Shown piece after piece: positions 8,504-13,867 of a stretch of DNA of 41,257 bases. The DNA is taken from assembly GCF_014648915.1 (NCBI RefSeq), contig NZ_BMSA01000048.1:1-41257 (forward strand). Reading direction: 5' to 3'. A model generated the notes under the pieces. That model was given only the letters and a program-made list of their open reading frames with translations, was not told the origin of the DNA and made no database searches. Position numbers and translations under genes: made by a program. Each line of letters opens with the position of its first letter. Position 1 is the stretch's first letter. The stretch comes from Streptomyces phaeofaciens (GTDB lineage: Bacteria > Actinomycetota > Actinomycetes > Streptomycetales > Streptomycetaceae).

Positions 8504-8735
8504 ATGAGTGCAGTGGACTTGAGCCGCGGGGAGGCGGTCGCGCTCGTGCAGCGGATCATGCAAGCGGACTATGCTTCGGACGACGAGGTGACCGACTGGC
8601 TGAACAGGCTCGACAGATCCCTGGCATGCCCGTCCGGTCATGTCAGCGACTTGATCTTCTGGCCGTCGGAGCGGGAGCTTTCAGCTGGTGAGGTGGTCGA
8701 CCAGCGCCCTGGCGTATCGACCGATCGCCTGGTGA
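8504..8735 (+). pseudogene. Colicin E9 immunity-like protein gene with a frameshift near its end
   Basis: From ATG 8504, with GGAGG 5 bases upstream, the frame reads SRGEAVALVQRIMQADYAS and then SLACPSGHVSDLIFWPSE. The PSG...SDLI..P motif is the signature of E-colicin DNase immunity proteins (HPSGSDLIYYP in Im9). The expected C-terminus, ALAYRPIA, appears only in the +1 frame, ending at the TGA at 8733; removing one C at 8701 restores VVDSALAYRPIAW. Uncorrected, the frame runs on to 9187 as meaningless sequence. No nuclease toxin gene is next to it. It is either an orphan immunity gene going out of use or carries a base error. Confidence 0.6.
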
Positions 8736-8998
8736 GGCCGGGACTCGACTCCGAAGCCGATGAGCAGCGCCGCGGTGGTCGCGGTGCCGAGGACGTGGCC
8801 GCGCTTGTCGTCCCGAAACGTCGGTCGTTCGACCGATCCCGTCGACCGCCGCGCGCTCGGTCGTGGCGGCATGACTGGTGCCTCCCACCACGACTCCGTG
8901 GAGCGGGCCGGCGCCACCCGCAGATCCGTCATCGCCACCTTGGGCGGCGCCGCCCTCGGCGTGACCGCCCTCGGACGGGTGTCCTTCGGTCGCAGATG
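8736..8998. other. Relic-rich stretch with mixed coding traces
   Basis: On the minus strand, RGHVLGTATTAALLIGFGVES (about 8748-8810) has fully G/C third positions and may be a membrane-protein fragment whose frame runs on to a stop at 8681. On the plus strand, ATG 8871 begins a peptide with a twin-arginine-like leader (ATRRSVIATLGGAALGVTAL) that degenerates after about 40 residues. Neither can be assigned to a family and neither looks complete. Confidence 0.25.
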
Positions 8999-9110
8999 CT
9001 CGGCGTTGTCGGGTCCGTCAGGCGGCGGGCGGCGATGGCGCCGCCTCGGTCTACCGTGGCTTTGACACCGGCGAAGATCGCGCCTTGCAGGACTGCACAC
9101 ACCGACAGCT
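8999..9110 (-). pseudogene. DUF4235 protein C-terminal relic
   Basis: The minus strand reads CAVLQGAIFAGVKATVDRGG followed by AIAARRLTD, which matches the C-terminal end of DUF4235 membrane proteins (AALQGAIFAVVKAAVDRGG-type). The rest of the roughly 90-residue family is absent, and the normal end is replaced by unrelated sequence. Confidence 0.45.
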
Positions 9111-9111
9111 C

Positions 9112-9595
9112 AATGGTCGCCGACATCGCCCAGGCAGCTCTCTCGCCGTCGGCGGGTTCGGACTCACGAAGATCCCTGACCTCCTGATCGCGGCACTGGC
9201 CGAGCAGGAGGCCGATGGCCTGGAGGTCTTCTCCAACAAGTACGGTGTGGACGGGACCGGACTCGGCGTCCTCCTCGACCTCGGCCGGATCCGTCGGGTC
9301 ACGGCGTCCTACGTCTGGGAGAACATGGAGTTCGCCCGCCAGTACCTCTGCGGGAAACCGGAGGTTGAGCTCACACCGCAAAGCACCCTGGCCGAGCGGC
9401 TGCGCGCGGGCGGCTGCGGCATCCCGCCTTCTACACACCCCCGCAGGCGTGGGCACACCGGTGGCCCAGGGCTGCCTGCCCTGGAGATACGACCGAGCTG
9501 GGGCTGTCCTGGTCGCCTCCCCTCCCAGGGAGGTCCCCGAGTTCCGCGGCAACCCGTACATCGTCCACTCCACCGCACCCACCGCATCGTCCTTG
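9112..9595 (+). pseudogene. CoA-transferase alpha subunit (ScoA-like) relic
   Basis: Frames on the plus strand spell the N-terminal half of a 3-oxoacid CoA-transferase subunit A: GSSLAVGGFGLTKIPDLLIA, then GVDGTGLGVLLDLGRIRRV, NMEFARQYLCGKPEVELTPQ and LAERLRAGG. After a frame break near 9420 it continues TPAGVGTPVAQGCLPWRYD and ASPPREVPEFRGNPYIVH. An earlier break lies near 9142. The family usually reads ENKEFARQYL, so several substitutions have also built up. The gene ends abruptly where an IS5-type relic begins in the opposite orientation, and no beta-subunit gene follows. It cannot make an active enzyme. Confidence 0.75.
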
Positions 9596-9745
9596 ACCTG
9601 GACGTGCTCCAGCAGCCGTGCCCAGCTCCCGTCGTTCTCCCAGCGGGCGAACAACCGCTCGTAGACCGTCTGCCACGGGCCATAGCGCTCCGGCAGGTCC
9701 CGCCGGGGCGCCCCGGTCCGCAACCGCTGACTCACCCCGACCCAC
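9575..9745 (-). pseudogene. IS5-family transposase N-terminal relic
   Basis: The minus strand reads RLRTGAPRRDLPERYGPWQT, then VYERLFARWENDGSWARLLE, the conserved N-terminal block of IS5 transposases. Only about 55 residues survive, and the DDE core is missing. It abuts the end of the CoA-transferase relic, consistent with insertion into that gene followed by deletion. Confidence 0.7.
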
Positions 9746-10040
9746 CACAAGATCCATCCTCAAGGCGCTCGCGGTCAGGATCACCTGCGGAGTACGGAAC
9801 GAACATGCTCAGCCGATAGACGGTCGGATGCGACAGGCGTCCGCAGAGCGTGTCGATCCGGGCCAACTCCCCGTCGAATCGCTCCTTCCCGGCACGCAGG
9901 CCACGGAGGTGGGCATTGAATTCCGACACGTCACGAGTCTCGAAGACCACTTCCCAGTGACCCTTGTCCGGGGCGGTGCGAGCGGCAGTCCGTGCTCGTG
10001 AGTCCCGTTCCTTGCGCTTCCTCTTCCGCTGTCCTGGCAT
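9732..10040 (-). CDS. Hypothetical basic N-terminus protein, about 102 aa
   Basis: ATG 10040 begins MPGQRKRKRKERDSRARTAA, a strongly basic stretch, followed by a compact region GHWEVVFETRDVSEFNAHLR and LCGRLSHPTVYRLSMFVP. The codon pattern is good. I recall similar short Streptomyces proteins of unknown function but cannot name a family. The last residues (ERLEDGSCGGSG) overlap the IS5 relic and may be a replaced C-terminus. Confidence 0.55.
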   Translation of the reverse strand: MPGQRKRKRKERDSRARTAARTAPDKGHWEVVFETRDVSEFNAHLRGLRAGKERFDGELARIDTLCGRLSHPTVYRLSMFVPYSAGDPDRERLEDGSCGGSG

Positions 10041-10127
10041 CGGGTCAGCATCACTGCCCCAGCCCACCACGGCAAGGCCATCGGCCCAAGCCGCAGTCGC
10101 GAGAAACGATCATTTGTCAGACAGAAC

Positions 10128-10898
10128 CTAGGGAAGCACCACGGTGCGCGTGCTCTCCGTGTGCAAGAAGCCGATTCGTTCGAAAATCAGCCGGGCGGGA
10201 TTCCCCTCCGTGACGGACAACCCCACTTCTGTCTCGCCGGCCTCTGCGGCATGTGCGAGGACCCATTGCAGCAGCAATGTGCCCAGACCCGAGTACCGGG
10301 GCAGTGGATCGCGGAACACGTCGGTGAACCAGGGCCCTCGGCGCGATGGAGTCCCGTCGTGGCGGTTGACCGTGACGGCTGCTACCACCTGCGTCCCCTC
10401 CAGCACCACCGCACTGCAGTCCAGGAGGGCGCCGTAGCGCGTACCGTCGAGAAGTCCCTGTAGTCGGCCGACACTGCCGGTTGCTCGGTCCGCCCCGTGG
10501 TCCGGGTGCCCCGGGCGGTAGGCGGTCTGGCGCGTTGCTGCCAGGTCCTGCGCGCTCATGGTGCTCGCAGCCACCAGTCGAAGGCGCGCCGGCAGCGTGG
10601 GCGCAGCCCAGTCGGAATCCGGTCGACGCAAGGCGAGATCCCATCCGTAGTGGTGGGCATACCGCACCGAGCGCGCCCCGGCCAGCAACAAGTCCGCGGC
10701 CAGGTTCTCGTCCGTCGTCACCGCCCAACCGGGTAACCGGTCCAGCAGCAAAGGGACGGTGCTGCCGGGGTGCCCGCTGATGGTCCGCAACGCGTCGGCC
10801 CAGGGACCGTCGTGGCTCTGACCCTGCACGTATTCGGCGGCCGGACGGCCGGCCTCATCCAGCAGCACCTCGCGCTCGGACGGTACCGCCGACGTCAC
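10128..10898 (-). CDS. GNAT-family N-acetyltransferase
   Basis: The 256-aa product ends in a GNAT fold. YSGLGTLLLQWVLAHAAEAG contains the acetyl-CoA-binding loop region (a divergent form of Q/RxxGxG/A), and LSVTEGNPARLIFERIGF is the usual final block. The N-terminal half is family specific and resembles Streptomyces GNATs with a long N-terminal extension. The start is GTG 10898, overlapping the TGA of the upstream amyloid-motif gene (GTGA), so the two should be translationally coupled. Substrate unknown. Acetylation of a peptide or partner protein is possible but unproven. Confidence 0.85.
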   Translation of the reverse strand: MTSAVPSEREVLLDEAGRPAAEYVQGQSHDGPWADALRTISGHPGSTVPLLLDRLPGWAVTTDENLAADLLLAGARSVRYAHHYGWDLALRRPDSDWAAPTLPARLRLVAASTMSAQDLAATRQTAYRPGHPDHGADRATGSVGRLQGLLDGTRYGALLDCSAVVLEGTQVVAAVTVNRHDGTPSRRGPWFTDVFRDPLPRYSGLGTLLLQWVLAHAAEAGETEVGLSVTEGNPARLIFERIGFLHTESTRTVVLP

Positions 10899-11320
10899 TG
10901 CTCATCACTGTTCGCCGGGAGCGGACTGTGCCCGAAGCTGATCCCGCCGTTCACGGTGTCCGCCTGAATCACCGTGGCCACGTTGGCATTGCCCGCCACC
11001 TCGTTGTGCACGCCGCTCGCCCGCGAAGCAAGTCCCAGGCTGGCGCTGGAGGCATGGGTCCAGCTCTGCAAGGCCGCCGCGAAGTCGTCATTCCGCGCCG
11101 CCTCCTCGAGAATGAGCCCGGCGAGTATGCGGACCTGAGCCGGATCCTGCGGATCCACGGGTAGCGCGTCCTCGTCGGAAGTCCCGGGGGAACGCCGAAC
11201 GGCCCGCCGTACGAGTTCGAGCAGTGATGCCCACGCCTCGCGCCCTGCCTCGGTCGCGGCGCTGGTTGCGGCCACGGTGACAACCGCTGCCACCGCCTGT
11301 GCCGTTGACGCGTCGAACAT
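10895..11320 (-). CDS. Small effector-like protein: hydrophobic N-terminus plus C-terminal RHIM/amyloid-like motif
   Basis: The 141-aa product starts at ATG 11320 behind GGAAAGGGGAG. Residues 5-45 (AQAVAAVVTVAATSAATEAG, then REAWASLLELVRRAVRR) form a hydrophobic/amphipathic helix. Residues 58-90 form another helical region. Residues 105-130 contain NVATVIQADTVNGGISFG, preceded by HNEVAGNA. The VIQA...GG.SF core resembles the RHIM/PP-like bacterial amyloid signalling sequences of actinobacteria, where effectors carry the motif after an N-terminal membrane-active Bell domain. The NB-ARC protein at 13868 carries the same motif at its N-terminus. I infer an NLR-triggered, pore-type effector. It is coupled to the GNAT gene downstream. 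Confidence 0.7.
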   Translation of the reverse strand: MFDASTAQAVAAVVTVAATSAATEAGREAWASLLELVRRAVRRSPGTSDEDALPVDPQDPAQVRILAGLILEEAARNDDFAAALQSWTHASSASLGLASRASGVHNEVAGNANVATVIQADTVNGGISFGHSPLPANSDEQ

Positions 11321-11494
11321 GGGCTCCCCTTTCCCCTCCGACCCATTCAAAGTAGCGCTTTTTGACTGCCCCGGACAGAAGGCGAAGCTGGTGCCCCGGG
11401 CGGCCTGGGGAGAGGAGTGGTGAAGGAGCCGTACGGGTAGTCCCCTAGCGGCCGACCGGCAGGGTTCCGCATCATCCGATCGCGAGGACATGGC
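11321..11494. promoter_or_regulatory. Divergent intergenic region between the effector gene and the oxygenase gene
   Basis: These 174 bases lie between the minus-strand effector and plus-strand oxygenase starts and must hold both promoters. The ribosome sites are clear (GGAAAGGGGAG on the minus side, GCGAGGA on the plus side). I could not fix a reliable -35/-10 pair for either gene. Confidence 0.4.
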
Positions 11495-12391
11495 ATGGGC
11501 ACGGATTCTGTGGACGCCGCGTTGGGCTCTCTCCATGTCGACGACAGGTCGATCAGGCTCGACTGCCCGGGCGCGTGGTTGCGGATGCACCGCCACCGGC
11601 TGTCGGTGTGCGGCGTCCATCTGGCGACGCCGGAAGAGGTGGCACATGGAGGATTCGCGGAGCATGCCATCGTGCCGGATGCGCCTGTGCCTCTGACGAC
11701 CAGGCGGTCCAGGTGCATCACGCCGTTCCTGGCGGCTCCCGGGACGCCCGCAGGTCTGTGTGTCGGCTTCGGAAGACTGAGCCGCTCCCACCACCGGATG
11801 GTGGCCGCCGCGTCGGAGGAGGCCACCAGGCCGGATTTCGTACCCCACTACGGCTCCCGCTACGCACTCGGCTCGCATTCGGGCCGGCTGGTGGACGTAC
11901 TCACGGCGCGAGGGGGCACACGGACCACGACGGTGATGGACCCGCGCATCGCCCAGTACTCCGAGCCCACGGCGGCCCGCTGGGTGGGCATGCATTACGA
12001 CAACGCCTGGACCAGTCAGGGCGAAGGCGAACGTTATCTCCGCGACGTTCGCGTTGCGTGCGCGGATCGGCGTGTCATTCACAACTTGGGGCCGGGTGCC
12101 CGCTCACTGGTCTTCGCCCTCAACATGTCCGCCTTGCATCTGTCGGACAAGGTCCGTCCCGGTGACAGCCGGAATGTACCGAGCACCAAGCAGCTCCGTG
12201 ACTTCCTCGCCGAACACCCGGCCGAGGTGTTGAACATCGTTTGTCTCGTCTGGACGACCGAGGTGGGAGATTTGGTCGTCCTGCCTGCCGGACTCGCACT
12301 GCATGACGGGTCGATGGAGGGTCACCCGTATTCGTCCAGCGCCTTGGTCTTCGCCGGAAACTTTCCGCGGGGCGCTTTCTCCCAGGCTTGA
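11495..12391 (+). CDS. 2OG-Fe(II) oxygenase-like protein of a cyclophane RiPP cassette
   Basis: The 298-aa protein has an HxD pair in VGMHYDNAW (His167, Asp169) and a distal His in LPAGLALHDGS (His270), the facial triad expected of 2-oxoglutarate/Fe(II) oxygenases, with a jelly-roll-like strand pattern between. The ATG at 11495 has GCGAGGA about 8 bases upstream. It converges on the precursor and radical SAM genes; the two stop codons are adjacent at 12391/12392. This gene set (radical SAM/SPASM maturase, short precursor, oxygenase) recalls the YhhB/YhhC-type cyclophane systems. A role in hydroxylating the modified peptide is inferred. The N-terminal 150 residues are not recognised. Confidence 0.7.
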   Translation: MGTDSVDAALGSLHVDDRSIRLDCPGAWLRMHRHRLSVCGVHLATPEEVAHGGFAEHAIVPDAPVPLTTRRSRCITPFLAAPGTPAGLCVGFGRLSRSHHRMVAAASEEATRPDFVPHYGSRYALGSHSGRLVDVLTARGGTRTTTVMDPRIAQYSEPTAARWVGMHYDNAWTSQGEGERYLRDVRVACADRRVIHNLGPGARSLVFALNMSALHLSDKVRPGDSRNVPSTKQLRDFLAEHPAEVLNIVCLVWTTEVGDLVVLPAGLALHDGSMEGHPYSSSALVFAGNFPRGAFSQA

Positions 12392-12571
12392 TCAGGTGCC
12401 GGGACGGCTCCACATTTGGTTCATCGACTGGAACTTGTGGAATACGAGAACACCGTCGTGATCGGGCTGGGTGGTGCCCCGAGGTATCGGCCGCAGCAGC
12501 CACTCGAGGCGCTCCGCCTCAGCGAGCAGAACGTCGCCGAGATCTGGTTCCGGAGTATTCCGGCTGGTCAT
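12392..12571 (-). CDS. RiPP precursor peptide, probable three-residue cyclophane substrate
   Basis: The 59-aa peptide starts at ATG 12571; that ATG overlaps the TGA of the maturase gene (ATGA), so it is coupled to it. Leader: an acidic helix, DLGDVLLAEAERLEWLL (residues 10-26). Core: VFHKFQSMNQMWSRPGT (43-59). FHK (44-46), FQS (47-49) and WSR (54-56) fit the aromatic-X-X pattern that radical SAM/SPASM maturases crosslink into three-residue cyclophanes; WSR resembles the W-S-K ring of darobactin. No GRR or FxSxx-COOH signature is present. The frame is open upstream to 12754, but that part lies inside the maturase gene and is not peptide-like. Confidence 0.75.
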   Translation of the reverse strand: MTSRNTPEPDLGDVLLAEAERLEWLLRPIPRGTTQPDHDGVLVFHKFQSMNQMWSRPGT

Positions 12572-13683
12572 GGTTGGCACAGCAATGCCCCTTCGGTCTT
12601 CGCTTGATGGAGGTTTCGGCAAAAGTTTGTTTCGGTACCGTCGAGCCGCCCGAGCTCGAAGTACTTGTTCGCCGGCCAGCTTCCGCCGCAGACAACGGCG
12701 TAGCGGCAGGTCCGGCGACACGTGTCCACACCCGCGAGGGCTTCGCGAACCCACGGAACCGAGCCCGCTCCGCTCAGAAGATCCTCAAGGGGGTCCCGCA
12801 GTACGTTGCCTACCGTGAAAGCCCCATGCCTTGGATGCCGGAAGCCCGCAAGATCAGGGGACATGACCGTCACCTCCCCGTTGTACGACACGGTGGGGAT
12901 AGGCTCCACGGGCATACTCAGGACCTCCGCGGCGGTGATCCCCGATCGCACCGCGTCGTAGCAGTTCGCCACGGACTCCAGTTCTCGCAGTCGCACCACG
13001 GGATTCGCCCGCCACTGCGTGAAGAGTTCAGCGAAGAAGCTCACCCATTCGCTTTTTCCGGTGGGTGAGCGTCCGCCATGGGAGCCCTTCGTTTCCTCGG
13101 GCAGGATTCCCAGTGCTTCCGCTCCGATGGCGCAGGCGTGGGAATAGATCAGCCGAGCGGCCTCGGGTGCGGGATCGCGCACCACGGAAAGCATGTGAAA
13201 GGGGGTCCCATGGCGCCTCAACACCGCGATCCCGGCCGCAATCCTTCGCCAGGCGGGGCCACCCCCGCGTGTGACCCTGTCCGCGTTCATGCCCCGTGGC
13301 CCGTCGATACTCACGGACACCCGCACGTGGTATCGGTCGAACAGAGCACACCACGCCTCATCGATCAAGGTCGCATTCGTCTGGATGTGATGAGCGATTC
13401 CGGGAGGCCATTCGGAGAGTAGATCCTCGAAATTCCGGACACCGACGGTGAGCGGCTCTCCCGCGTGCCATAGGACCTCCATCTGATGCGCAGGGTCGCT
13501 CCAGCGGGCCACGGACTCCACAACTGCACGATTGACGGCGGGCGACATGTTGAGGCGCTGCGCCCGGTCGGGCAGGTAGCAATATCTGCAATCAAGATTG
13601 CACAACGTCGTCGGCTGCATCACCAAGACGGACGGTCGCAGCCCGAGAGCCGCTCCGCTGTCACCGTCGGACGCGGAATGCAC
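12568..13683 (-). CDS. Radical SAM/SPASM peptide maturase (cyclophane-forming type)
   Basis: The 371-aa protein has the CxxxCxxC cluster motif (CNLDCRYC, residues 28-35) that binds the SAM-cleaving [4Fe-4S] cluster, followed by LPDRAQRLNM and EVLWHAGEPL, usual in SPASM maturases. The C-terminal Cys set (about residues 322, 326, 332, 355; TCRRTCRYAVVCGGSWPANK, then FELGRLDGTETNFCRN) would hold auxiliary clusters. The spacing and the CGG.....FE block resemble the GrrM/FxsB/XncB group that makes C-C crosslinked peptides. GTG 13683 is favoured, since GGAGG (13690-13694) lies 6 bases upstream; the GTG at 13689 would have no spacing. It overlaps the precursor gene (ATGA). Confidence 0.88.
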   Translation of the reverse strand: MHSASDGDSGAALGLRPSVLVMQPTTLCNLDCRYCYLPDRAQRLNMSPAVNRAVVESVARWSDPAHQMEVLWHAGEPLTVGVRNFEDLLSEWPPGIAHHIQTNATLIDEAWCALFDRYHVRVSVSIDGPRGMNADRVTRGGGPAWRRIAAGIAVLRRHGTPFHMLSVVRDPAPEAARLIYSHACAIGAEALGILPEETKGSHGGRSPTGKSEWVSFFAELFTQWRANPVVRLRELESVANCYDAVRSGITAAEVLSMPVEPIPTVSYNGEVTVMSPDLAGFRHPRHGAFTVGNVLRDPLEDLLSGAGSVPWVREALAGVDTCRRTCRYAVVCGGSWPANKYFELGRLDGTETNFCRNLHQAKTEGALLCQP

Positions 13684-13804
13684 GCACACCCTCCTACGGT
13701 CATCGCACAGGGAGCCTTGTCATGGAACGGTGGCGCAGCCGAGTGTGTCAATGGCACCGGCAGCGGGACGGTGCGGAATACAACGGTCCGCTTCCCTGTG
13801 GCCG

Positions 13805-13833
13805 TGGACAGCGTTCCGTGTGCCCCCTATGCT
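13805..13833 (+). promoter_or_regulatory. Sigma-70-like promoter for the NB-ARC gene at 13868
   Basis: TGGACA (13805-13810) and TATGCT (13828-13833) are separated by exactly 17 bases and lie 34 bases before the ATG at 13868. Match to the HrdB consensus is good at both boxes. Confidence 0.55.
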
Positions 13834-13850
13834 GAATCCCCCATATTCAG
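13832..13850. promoter_or_regulatory. Inverted repeat overlapping the -10 box, possible operator
   Basis: CTGAAT and ATTCAG form a 6-bp inverted repeat with a 7-base centre, overlapping the end of the -10 box. Placement fits a repressor site for the NB-ARC gene. The regulator is unknown. Confidence 0.35.
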
Positions 13851-13867
13851 ACGATTGATGCGGCCTC

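Noticed and set aside
8504..9187. Long protein extending the immunity gene to 9187
   Set aside because: After codon 66 the sequence loses family resemblance and becomes Arg-rich; the true C-terminus is in the +1 frame.
12416..12607. 63-residue plus-strand frame across the precursor region
   Set aside because: The minus-strand frame is coupled to the maturase by ATGA and has leader/core organisation; the plus frame has no ribosome site.
12392..12754. 120-residue version of the precursor
   Set aside because: The extra 61 residues lie within the maturase gene and are Arg-rich shadow sequence.
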